NCBI GenBank assembly: GCA_022840285.1
Contig: JALHIE010000102.1
Coordinates: 1-16,374, forward strand
Direction of reading: 5' to 3'
Length of the DNA: 16,374 bases
Source of the DNA: Porphyromonadaceae bacterium
GTDB lineage: Bacteria; Bacteroidota; Bacteroidia; Bacteroidales; Dysgonomonadaceae
Shown: positions 1-6,314 of the stretch, one piece after another
Layout: the number at the start of each line of letters is the position of its first letter
How positions within the stretch are numbered: position 1 is the first letter of the stretch
Program-made: the position numbers and the translations under genes
The notes under the pieces: generated by a model
Database searches by the model: none
The model's input: only the letters and a program-made list of their open reading frames with translations
What the model was told of the DNA's origin: nothing

Positions 1-1
1 C

Positions 2-265
2 ATCAATATCGGACCCGCCATGGATCCGAGATTCGGTACAGGAACCCAGATGCAGCTGAACGACAAGTTCGCCGAAGTGGCGGATATTCAGGATTACATC
101 GCCCAGGAAAAGGCGAGCATGAATGAAGCGGACCAGCAGTTGATGACGGTATCGATCAAGGCGGACGAACAGACGAGGATGCGCTACATCAGTGATGTTA
201 AGCAGGCACTCCGTAAAGCATATGCTTTGAAGATCAGCTATTCGGCACGAAAAGCTGAGAACTAG
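2..265 (+). CDS. ExbD/TolR-type biopolymer transport protein, C-terminal part
   Basis: The reading frame is open from the left edge and ends at TAG 263-265, giving 87 residues of a protein whose start lies outside the window. The visible part has no membrane segment and matches the periplasmic C-terminal domain of ExbD/TolR proteins as found in Bacteroidota: a stretch ending in VSIKADEQT, then a helix (ISDVKQALRKAYALK) and a last strand (ISYSA). In the family, ExbD with ExbB forms the proton-driven inner-membrane motor that energises TonB-dependent outer membrane transport. The N-terminal transmembrane helix with its key aspartate would lie upstream. The ATG at position 20 is internal and not the real start. 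The assignment rests on the helix-strand pattern as I know it from this group, so it is good but not certain. A terminator follows directly, so this is the last gene of its operon. Confidence 0.72.
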   Translation: MNIGPAMDPRFGTGTQMQLNDKFAEVADIQDYIAQEKASMNEADQQLMTVSIKADEQTRMRYISDVKQALRKAYALKISYSARKAEN

Positions 266-285
266 GTAGCATGTTTCTCCAATAG

Positions 286-319
286 AAAAACCGGATCACG
301 ACAGTGGTCCGGTTTTTTT
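286..319. terminator. Bidirectional intrinsic terminator
   Basis: A stem of nine pairs (CCGGATCAC with GTGGTCCGG, one T-G wobble) and a GACA loop spans 291-312. It is followed by seven Ts on the plus strand (313-319) and preceded by five As (286-290), which become a T run on the minus strand. It can therefore end both the exbD-like transcript and the facing sulfatase-maturase transcript. The stop codon of the minus-strand gene (296-298) lies inside the left arm. Confidence 0.85.
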
Positions 320-1531
320 GATCCATTCCATCACGTTGGCCGGCGGACGCTCCGCCATCAGCTCACGTTTCATAAAATCCATGTAGGGAGCAACGTGATT
401 AAAGAATGTATAGTAGCCTTTACACAGGTAGTTCAATCCGGGATTCCCGTACCTGTCGTTCACAAAGCGGTTCTTGGGGCACTCTCCGTAGCAGGCAAAA
501 AGAAAATCACACTCCCTGCATTGCCGGGGAAGCCTGTCGAACTTGTCGCTGCCGAACGTGAGCTGCTCATCGGAGTACATCATCGAGGCGAGCGGCCGGG
601 CGTAAATATTGCCCAACCGGTATTCCGGGAAAACAAAGTGGTCGCACGAATAGAGATCCCCGTTGAACTCCATCACTCCGGCATGCCCGCAGGTCCGGGC
701 CATCGTGCAGAGCCCGGGCTGCTCTCCCACCCAGTTAGCCAGCGTAGAATCGAAGAGCTGAACAAAAACCTGACCCACATCCTCTTTCACCCATTCGTCG
801 AAAACAGCACAAAGAAAACTCCCCCACTTCTCCGGTGAGACACTGAATGGGGCCAGCTCCGTTTCGCTCTCCACGTCTCCGGCCGTGGCAAGTTTCAGTG
901 GGGAACCTGTCTTGCGTATGCGCTCGACGATGGGGGTGAATTGAATGAAGCGGCTGCCGGTAGTTTTGAAAAACCGATAAAACTCCAACGGAAAATCGGC
1001 ATTGTAATCGTTCACCACCGCCATGCAGTTATACTCCACACCGTGTTTATTTAACAGCTCCATCCCGCGCATCACCTTGTGGAACGATGGACGGCCCAAC
1101 TTGTCCCGCCGGTATTCATCGTGAAACTCCTGCGGCCCGTCAATGGAAATGCCCACCAGGAAATTGTTCTCCTTGAAGAAACGACACCAATCATCGGTAA
1201 GCAACGTGCCGTTGGTCTGAATGGAATTATCGATCGCTCTTCCGCCGGCGTATTTTTTCTGCAGCTCGACCGCTTTCTTGTAGAAACCCAAGGGACGCAT
1301 CAACGTCTCGCCGCCGTGCCAGGTAAACATCACCTGCGGCATGGTTTGCGACTCCATGTATTCCTTGATGAACTTTTCGAGCAGCTCGTCGCTCATCACG
1401 TGGTTCTTTTTCTCCGTATACAGGTTTGCCTTCTCGAGGTAGTAGCAATAATCGCAATCGAGGTTACAACGCGACCCGACAGGCTTGAGCATCACGTACA
1501 GCGGTTTGGCAAAAGGGGCAAATACAGACAT
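296..1531 (-). CDS. Anaerobic sulfatase-maturating enzyme (radical SAM, SPASM)
   Basis: A 411-residue radical SAM protein of the anSME/ChuR/AslB family. These enzymes oxidise the active-site Cys or Ser of sulfatases to formylglycine without oxygen, in the cytoplasm, using S-adenosylmethionine. The SAM-binding cluster motif CX3CX2C is C22, C26 and C29 (CNLDCDYCYY). The C-terminal SPASM cysteines are all visible: C275, C281, C296, then C338-X2-C341-X5-C347-X3-C351 and C370. D297, directly after C296, corresponds to the proposed catalytic base of characterised anSMEs. Other family marks are WHGGETLMR at 71-79, QTNGTLL near 105 and SIDGP at 129-133. Length fits the family (about 400). The start ATG at 1529-1531 sits about 20 bases downstream of a -7 box. 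No sulfatase gene is in the window, so its substrate must be encoded elsewhere. Maturation of another peptide class is possible, but all motifs are anSME-like. Confidence 0.92.
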   Translation of the reverse strand: MSVFAPFAKPLYVMLKPVGSRCNLDCDYCYYLEKANLYTEKKNHVMSDELLEKFIKEYMESQTMPQVMFTWHGGETLMRPLGFYKKAVELQKKYAGGRAIDNSIQTNGTLLTDDWCRFFKENNFLVGISIDGPQEFHDEYRRDKLGRPSFHKVMRGMELLNKHGVEYNCMAVVNDYNADFPLEFYRFFKTTGSRFIQFTPIVERIRKTGSPLKLATAGDVESETELAPFSVSPEKWGSFLCAVFDEWVKEDVGQVFVQLFDSTLANWVGEQPGLCTMARTCGHAGVMEFNGDLYSCDHFVFPEYRLGNIYARPLASMMYSDEQLTFGSDKFDRLPRQCRECDFLFACYGECPKNRFVNDRYGNPGLNYLCKGYYTFFNHVAPYMDFMKRELMAERPPANVMEWIKKTGPLS

Positions 1532-1550
1532 ATCGATTTTATTTATCGGG

Positions 1551-1558
1551 CAAATATA
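1551..1558 (-). promoter_or_regulatory. -7 promoter box for the sulfatase maturase
   Basis: On the minus strand this reads TATATTTG, a perfect match to the Bacteroidota -7 consensus TAnnTTTG, about 20 bases upstream of the ATG. No clear -33 TTG element is seen at the usual 19-base spacing, so the leader would be short and the call is moderate. Confidence 0.45.
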
Positions 1559-1627
1559 AACAATTTGTCCGGTTTTGGAGTTTAGGGCTTGGACATAATG
1601 AATGAACCAATAAAAAATTATTACACA

Positions 1628-2050
1628 ATGAGAAAAGATAAAAATTTAAATTTATTACAGGCCGGATTACTCCTCCTGCGAGTAGGTATCGGCGTTTCGA
1701 TATTTTTTCACGGGTTGCCCAAAATTACGGGGGGACCGGAGACCTGGACGGCTATAGGCGGCACCATGTCGAACCTGGGCATCAACTTTGCTCCCACGTT
1801 CTGGGGATTTATGGCGGCTTTTGCCGAGACAATCGGGGGGATTTTGTTTGCCCTGGGACTGTTTTTCCGTCCGGCAGCCCTCCTGCTTATCGGAACCATG
1901 ACCGTGGCGCTGGTGATGCACTTTTCGCAGGGCGATGACTTTATGAAGTACGGCCACGCGCTCGACTTGCTGATCGTTTTTGCAGCTGCCTTGCTTACGG
2001 GCCCCGGCAAATATTCCTTCGATGCCAAATACATCCCGCGCATTGCTTAA
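1628..2050 (+). CDS. DoxX-family membrane protein
   Basis: A small integral membrane protein of about 140 residues with the DoxX-family layout: a first helix with LLLLRVGIGVSIFFHGLPKI, then three more hydrophobic helices (around FWGFMAAFAETIGGILFALGLF, AALLLIGTMTVALVMHF and ALDLLIVFAAALL) and a short polar tail. The HGLPK motif at the end of helix 1 and the GP(G)KYSFD ending are typical. The family is linked to thiosulfate:quinone oxidoreductase subunits and to redox-stress membrane complexes, but most members have no proven role. Start choice: ATG 1628 gives a normal family N-terminus behind an A/T-rich leader. ATG 1598 or TTG 1589 in the same frame would add 10 or 13 residues and cannot be excluded. 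It is divergent from the sulfatase maturase and stands alone. Confidence 0.85.
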   Translation: MRKDKNLNLLQAGLLLLRVGIGVSIFFHGLPKITGGPETWTAIGGTMSNLGINFAPTFWGFMAAFAETIGGILFALGLFFRPAALLLIGTMTVALVMHFSQGDDFMKYGHALDLLIVFAAALLTGPGKYSFDAKYIPRIA

Positions 2051-2079
2051 AGCCCGCTGTTCCGTACACTGAGCAGAAT

Positions 2080-2086
2080 AAAAAAA
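2080..2086 (-). terminator. T run ending the SRP RNA
   Basis: Seven As on the plus strand form a U run directly after the 3' end of the SRP RNA (minus-strand ...UUACCCUUUUUUU). The RNA's own closing stem, including the GTAAGCTTAC palindrome at 2089-2098, can serve as the terminator hairpin. No separate hairpin is present. Confidence 0.5.
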
Positions 2087-2180
2087 GGGTAAGCTTACTA
2101 TATCGCGCCGCTACAACCAAATACCCTTGCTTCGGTCAAGACCTGGGGGATTCAATGGGAGCTGGCCGTATAGGACTTAA
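2087..2180 (-). ncRNA. ffs: Small signal recognition particle RNA (4.5S type)
   Basis: Read on the minus strand, the region holds the bacterial SRP RNA core CAGGUCUUGACCGAAGCAA, equivalent to the E. coli stretch around AGGUC...GAAGCA that binds Ffh. The flanks fold into the expected single rod: CUAUA (minus, from 2173) pairs with UAUAG (to 2098), CG-GCC-AGC pairs with GCU-GGC-CG across small bulges, then CCA...AAU...CCC pairs with GGG...AUU...UGG up to the apical core. The apical loop reads as UGAC (URRC class) rather than GGAA. A T run (plus-strand A run at 2080-2086) follows the 3' end. Length, about 94 nucleotides, fits the small SRP RNA without an Alu domain. The RNA guides Ffh and FtsY in co-translational export. 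Ends are estimated to within a few bases. No open reading frame in the interval competes with it, and it is divergent from pepT. Confidence 0.88.
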
Positions 2181-2191
2181 AAGGCTTTTGC

Positions 2192-2199
2192 TATCTTTG
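2192..2199 (+). promoter_or_regulatory. -7 promoter box for pepT-gcvT
   Basis: TATCTTTG is a perfect TAnnTTTG box, 21 bases before the pepT ATG and just outside the 5' end of the divergent SRP RNA. No good -33 TTG is visible at standard spacing. Confidence 0.6.
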
Positions 2200-2220
2200 C
2201 GGTTACTAAAAGAAAAAACA

Positions 2221-3441
2221 ATGAACATTGTCGAACGGTTTATTAAGTACGTAAAGATTGATACCCAGTCTGACGAAAACAGTTCCCAAACCCCCAGCAC
2301 ACAGAAACAATTCAACCTCGCGAAAGAGGTGGAGCGCGAAATGGTAGAGATGGGCTTAACAGACGTTTCTCTCGACAACAACTGTTACCTGATGGCCACC
2401 CTGCCGTCCAATACCGATAAGAAAGTACCCACCATCGGCTTCATCGCTCACTTTGATACAAGCCCCGACATGAGCGGGGAGAACGTAAATCCGCGTATCA
2501 TCAAAAACTACGACGGAAAAGAGATCGTGCTCAATGAGGCACAACAGATCGTCTCTTCGCCTGCCGATTTTCCCGAGTTGTTAAAATTTATCGGTGACGA
2601 CCTGATTGTAACCGACGGGACGACCTTGCTCGGCGCAGACGACAAGGCAGGTATTGCCGAAATCATGACCGCCATGGAATACCTGATCGCCCACCCCGAG
2701 ATCAAGCACGGAAAGATACGTGTCGGATTCACGCCGGACGAGGAGATCGGCCGCGGAGCGGACAAGTTCGATGTGGATAAGTTCGGTGCGGAATGGGCCT
2801 ACACGATGGATGGCAGCGAGATAGGCGAACTGGAGTACGAGAACTTCAACGCCGCATCGGCAAAAATATCGATCCAGGGAAGAAACGTTCATCCCGGATA
2901 CGCCAAAAACAAAATGATCAACGCCCTGCACGTGGCCAACGAGCTCGTGCAGATGCTGCCCGTCAACGAACGCCCCGAATACACGGAGAAATACGAAGGG
3001 TTCTTCCACCTGATCGCGATCAACGGAACGGTGGACGAAGCGTCGGTTTCCTACATCATCCGCGATCACGACAGGCAGATCTTTGAAAACAGAAAAAAAG
3101 AGATGGAGCAGGCGGTAGCGTTCCTGAACGCCCGCTACAACAACCGGCTGAAGCTGGAGATGCGCGACCAGTACTACAACATGCGCGAAAAGGTGGAGCC
3201 GGTAAAACACGTGGTGGACTACGCTTTCAGGGCCATGGAGGAGGTGGGTATAACACCGATCGTCAAACCCATCCGCGGAGGTACGGACGGAGCAAGGCTC
3301 TCCTTTATGGGGTTGCCCTGTCCGAACATTTTTGCCGGGGGCATGAACTTCCACGGCCGGAACGAGTTCATACCCGTCCGGGCGATGGAAAAGGCAACGG
3401 AGGTCATTGTGAAAATTGCTGAACGGGTAGCCAACGTTTAA
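2221..3441 (+). CDS. pepT: Peptidase T (tripeptide aminopeptidase)
   Basis: A 406-residue M20-family di-zinc aminopeptidase that removes the N-terminal residue from tripeptides in the cytoplasm. Metal and catalytic residues align one by one with E. coli PepT: H77 and D79 (HFDTSPD), D140 (GADDKAG), E174 and E175 (TPDEEIGRG), D197 (MDG) and H378 (MNFHGRNEF). The segment RGGTDGARLSFMGLPCPN, which lines the peptide-binding site, is intact, and the length matches the family (about 408). ATG 2221 is chosen because it gives the standard MNIVERFIKYVKIDTQS start and lies correctly behind the -7 box. The frame is open upstream to 2155, but that part overlaps the promoter and SRP RNA. gcvT follows after only 6 bases, so the two are surely co-transcribed. 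Confidence 0.96.
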   Translation: MNIVERFIKYVKIDTQSDENSSQTPSTQKQFNLAKEVEREMVEMGLTDVSLDNNCYLMATLPSNTDKKVPTIGFIAHFDTSPDMSGENVNPRIIKNYDGKEIVLNEAQQIVSSPADFPELLKFIGDDLIVTDGTTLLGADDKAGIAEIMTAMEYLIAHPEIKHGKIRVGFTPDEEIGRGADKFDVDKFGAEWAYTMDGSEIGELEYENFNAASAKISIQGRNVHPGYAKNKMINALHVANELVQMLPVNERPEYTEKYEGFFHLIAINGTVDEASVSYIIRDHDRQIFENRKKEMEQAVAFLNARYNNRLKLEMRDQYYNMREKVEPVKHVVDYAFRAMEEVGITPIVKPIRGGTDGARLSFMGLPCPNIFAGGMNFHGRNEFIPVRAMEKATEVIVKIAERVANV

Positions 3442-3447
3442 AAAATT

Positions 3448-4471
3448 ATGAAAAAGACACCTTTTACAGACACACACATCGCGCTGGGCGCTAAAATGCA
3501 TGAGTTTGCCGGATACAACATGCCCATCGAGTATTCGGGCATTATCGACGAACACCTGACGGTGGTCAATGCCGTGGGCGTTTTCGATGTCTCACACATG
3601 GGCGAATTTTGGGTGAAAGGTCCCAAAGCGCTGGAATTTGTCCAGAAAGTAACCACCAACGACGCTTCGAAGTTGGAAGTGGGAAAGATACAATACACCT
3701 GTTTTCCGAACGAGCGGGGCGGCATAAAGGATGACTTTCTGCTTTACCATTTCGAACCCGAAAAATACCTGATGGTGGTAAACGCCGCCAACATCGAAAA
3801 AGACTGGGAGTGGTGTCAAAAGCAAAACACGGTGGGTGCAGTGATCGAAGATGCGTCTGCCCATACCGCGTTGCTGGCCGTGCAGGGGCCGAAAGCCAAA
3901 GATACGCTGCAGAAGATTACCGATACCGACCTGTCATCCATCCCCTACTACACGTTCGCTAACGGAAAAGTCGGCGGAGTGGACCGGGTGATCATCTCCA
4001 ATACCGGCTATACCGGTGCGGGCGGATTCGAGCTCTATTTTTATCCGGAGGACGGATTAAAGATCTGGAAAGCACTGTTTGAAGCCGGGGCGGAGTTCGG
4101 CATCAAGCCCATCGGGCTGGGTGCACGCGACACCCTGCGCCTCGAGATGGGCTTCTGTCTTTACGGAAATGACCTCGACGAGACGACCACTCCCCTGGAA
4201 GCGGGGTTGGAAAACGGATGGCGTTACGCGCAAGCTGTGTGGATTTACGTTGTCGGACAAGGGAATACCGCGCCACGGATACGAAATTGTGAACGGAGAG
4301 GATGAACTTATCGGAACCGTAACATCGGGAACGATATCTCCCGTATTGAAAGCGGGCATCGGGCTGGGTTACGTGAAACCCGAACATGCAAAAGCCGGAA
4401 CTCCGATTTACATCAAGGTACGCAACAAGAACCTGAAAGCCGAGGTCACTCAACTACCTTTCAGGAAATAG
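3448..4471 (+). pseudogene. gcvT: Aminomethyltransferase GcvT (T-protein), disrupted by an internal deletion
   Basis: The product would be the T-protein of the glycine cleavage system, which moves the methylene group from the lipoyl arm of H-protein to tetrahydrofolate. The first frame (ATG 3448) follows the family closely: KMHEFAGYNMPIEYSGI, FDVSHMGEF, PYYTF, SNTGYTGAGGFELYF and IGLGARDTLRLEMGFCLYGNDL. After LEAGL (codons ending about 4209) it runs into unrelated residues and stops at 4305. The family sequence resumes in another frame from about 4211 (DGVTRKLCGFTLSDKGIPRHGYE) and runs normally to TAG 4469-4471. The usual GWITK...(K) segment between these blocks is missing. The whole span is 1024 nt, not a multiple of three, and roughly 20 codons short of the usual 360 or so. 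So this is a deletion that also shifts frame, not a simple base error. A truncated 285-residue product would lack the C-terminal domain. Confidence 0.9.
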
Positions 4472-4480
4472 CACACTCTC

Positions 4481-5473
4481 ATGAGTAAAACGAAGATCGC
4501 CACCAACCTGTTTTTCCTGCTGGGACTCATCATCCTGGGTTTCATGCTATATAAAACCGGGATAGGGGTTATCTGGAACAACATAAAACTGACCAATTGG
4601 TGGTTTGCGGCAATTATCGGTATCTGGGCGGTGGTCTATTTTTTAAATGCCATCGCGTTCCATACCATTATTCGTGACGGAAGCCCGGAAGCCCGGTCCG
4701 TCGGTTTTCTCCGGACACTGAAGCTAACCATCAGCGGTTACGCCATCAACCTCATTACCCCGTTCGGACTGATGGGCGGGGAGCCCTACAAGATCATCGA
4801 GTTACAACCGGCCCTCGGCATTCAGAAAGCCACATCCACCGTACTGCTATACATGATGATGCATTTCGTGTCGCACTTTATCTTCTGGATGGTCTCTATC
4901 CCCCTGCTGTTTATCATCGTGCCCAACGTGGCCGTTTCCGTCAGGATCATCCTCGCCATAGCAGGCGTCGCATCGCTTCTGCTGCTTTGGTGGTCGTTCA
5001 CAGTCTACTCCAAAGGATTTGTAAGCAAGGCCCTATCCATTGCCGGAAAGCTGCCGTTCGCCGGGAAAAAGGTAAGGAATTACAAGCAGAAACACCTGGA
5101 AAAGATCGAACAGATGGATTTTCTGATTGCCAACCTGTACAAAAACCGGAAGAAAGATTTTGTCACGTCGCTCTCGCTGGAGCTGCTCTCCCGCTTCGTG
5201 CTCTGCACGGAAATAATTTTCATGATGCATGCCATCCGGTTTCCCGTTACTTTCGCACAAAGCGTGATCGTTGAATCGATCCAGTCGATGGTGGGGAACC
5301 TCTTCTTTTTCATGCCGATGCAGTTAGGTGCCCGGGAAGGGGGATTCATCCTGGTTTTTAGCATCTTATCACTTCCCGCAGCCCACGCGGTTTACGTGAG
5401 CTTGTGCATCCGCATCCGCGAACTTTTCTGGACCCTCTTTGGATTGGGATTAATCCAGGTGAGGAGAAGGTAG
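4481..5473 (+). CDS. YbhN/LPG-synthase-TM family membrane protein (flippase-like)
   Basis: A 330-residue polytopic membrane protein with about seven to eight helices. It matches the lysylphosphatidylglycerol-synthase transmembrane domain family (UPF0104, flippase-like). Marks are the N-terminal helix LFFLLGLIILGFMLYKTG, the region SGYAINLITPFGLMGGEPYKI near residue 85-105 (the family's conserved G-x-x-N-x-x-P-x-x-x-G-G-E pattern) and MPMQLGAREGGFIL near 280, where the conserved P-x-x-G-x-R-E-G pattern is seen. It has no C-terminal synthetase (GNAT-fold) domain, so it is not a full MprF. Members are linked to lipid or polyprenyl-linked substrate translocation, but this one's substrate cannot be told. 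It starts 9 bases after the gcvT stop, continuing the pepT operon. Its last 24 bases overlap the facing dehydrogenase gene. Confidence 0.87.
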   Translation: MSKTKIATNLFFLLGLIILGFMLYKTGIGVIWNNIKLTNWWFAAIIGIWAVVYFLNAIAFHTIIRDGSPEARSVGFLRTLKLTISGYAINLITPFGLMGGEPYKIIELQPALGIQKATSTVLLYMMMHFVSHFIFWMVSIPLLFIIVPNVAVSVRIILAIAGVASLLLLWWSFTVYSKGFVSKALSIAGKLPFAGKKVRNYKQKHLEKIEQMDFLIANLYKNRKKDFVTSLSLELLSRFVLCTEIIFMMHAIRFPVTFAQSVIVESIQSMVGNLFFFMPMQLGAREGGFILVFSILSLPAAHAVYVSLCIRIRELFWTLFGLGLIQVRRR

Positions 5474-6211
5474 GTAGATCATCTTCTTCGTCATACCGCC
5501 GTCGATCACGAAATTCTGCCCGGTGATGAACCCGTTGGCCGGATCGAGCAGGAACATCACCACCTGTGCGATATCAAAAGCATTCCCCACACGGCCTGCC
5601 GGGTGCTGTGCATGATCGGACTCCGACAACTCTACCTGCCGGGCTTTCGCTTTTTTCTTCACCGCCGACACATCTATCCATCCCGGGCTGATGCTGTTTA
5701 CCCGCACCTGGGGAGCCAGGCTCATGGCCAGGGCGTGGGTGAGCGAATAGATTCCCCCTTTGCTGGCGGAATAGGATTCCGTATCCGGTTCGGACTGAAA
5801 GGCACGCGTGGAACACATGTTCACCATGCTTCCGCGCGATTCAATCAGGTGAGGAGAAGAGAACTTGGCGCAAAGGAACGTTCCCGTCAGGTTGGTGCCG
5901 ATGGCCCGGTTCCACTCCTCCAGCGTCAGTTCGCTCATGGGCTTGAAGACCTCGTAAACCGCGTTGTTTACCAATCCGTAGATCCCGTCGAACTTCTTCA
6001 GGGATGCTCTTACCGAGGACCTGACACTCACCTCGCTGGATACGTCGGTAACAAAAAAGGCGCAGCGCTTTTTGTCGAACTGCGGCTTGATCTCTTCCAT
6101 CGCTTCGTTGTCCATGTCAAAGATGGAGACAGCATACCCCACCTTAAGCAGCGCCTGCGCAATGATGCGCCCGATACCCTGCGCACCTCCGGTTACAATA
6201 ACGTGTTTCAT
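5450..6211 (-). CDS. SDR-family NAD(P)-dependent oxidoreductase
   Basis: A 253-residue classical short-chain dehydrogenase/reductase, a cytoplasmic Rossmann-fold enzyme. Visible motifs are the cofactor loop TGGAQGIG at 7-14, an acidic D32 at the end of strand 2 (FDMD, which favours NADH over NADPH), TDV near 55-57, LVNNA at 80-84, catalytic N107, S134, Y147 and K151 (YSASK), the SPGWID segment at 175-180 and GQNFVIDGG at 231-239. Length fits the classical group (about 250). The start at 6211 is chosen because MKHVIVTGG is the normal N-terminus; the open frame extends 22 codons further, into the promoter region. The substrate cannot be read from the sequence. The gene is divergent from rlmN, with a shared control region, and convergent with and overlapping the membrane gene before it. 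Confidence 0.92.
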   Translation of the reverse strand: MKHVIVTGGAQGIGRIIAQALLKVGYAVSIFDMDNEAMEEIKPQFDKKRCAFFVTDVSSEVSVRSSVRASLKKFDGIYGLVNNAVYEVFKPMSELTLEEWNRAIGTNLTGTFLCAKFSSPHLIESRGSMVNMCSTRAFQSEPDTESYSASKGGIYSLTHALAMSLAPQVRVNSISPGWIDVSAVKKKAKARQVELSESDHAQHPAGRVGNAFDIAQVVMFLLDPANGFITGQNFVIDGGMTKKMIYLPSPHLD

Positions 6212-6238
6212 AGAGCCCTGGTTTTTTTGTTGAGTTTC

Positions 6239-6246
6239 CAAAAGTA
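6239..6246 (-). promoter_or_regulatory. -7 promoter box for the SDR gene
   Basis: On the minus strand this reads TACTTTTG, matching TAnnTTTG, 28 bases upstream of the SDR ATG. It is one half of a divergent promoter pair with the rlmN box. Confidence 0.5.
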
Positions 6247-6253
6247 GTGATTT

Positions 6254-6270
6254 TTTACGGAATACGTAAA
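6254..6270. promoter_or_regulatory. Inverted repeat between divergent SDR and rlmN promoters
   Basis: TTTACG and CGTAAA form perfect 6-base arms around a GAATA spacer. The repeat lies upstream of both -7 boxes (8 bases from the SDR box, 16 from the rlmN box), where a regulator could act on both genes. A binding protein cannot be named; chance occurrence is possible. Confidence 0.35.
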
Positions 6271-6285
6271 TCCGCAATTTCTACT

Positions 6286-6293
6286 TATCTTTG
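6286..6293 (+). promoter_or_regulatory. -7 promoter box for rlmN
   Basis: TATCTTTG is a perfect TAnnTTTG match, 21 bases before the rlmN ATG, the same spacing and box sequence as at pepT. No clear -33 element. Confidence 0.6.
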
Positions 6294-6314
6294 TACCTTT
6301 AAAACAACAAGGCA

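Noticed and set aside
395..838. 147-codon plus-strand open frame inside the sulfatase maturase
   Set aside because: Fully antisense to a gene with complete radical SAM motifs; its translation is Pro/Val/Gly-rich with no family pattern.
1079..1585. 168-codon plus-strand open frame opposite the maturase 5' half
   Set aside because: Antisense shadow of the same gene with no independent promoter or recognisable domain.
2051..2180. Riboswitch or plus-strand RNA upstream of pepT
   Set aside because: The pairing and conserved core fit the SRP RNA on the minus strand, and the pepT promoter lies downstream of this region, so it is not in the pepT leader.
2581..3555. 324-codon minus-strand open frame across pepT
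   Set aside because: Long but antisense to pepT and the start of gcvT; its Val/His/Phe-rich content mirrors the complementary codons.
4195..4235. Programmed ribosomal frameshift in gcvT
   Set aside because: No slippery heptamer was seen at the junction, and about 20 conserved codons are missing, which frameshifting cannot explain.
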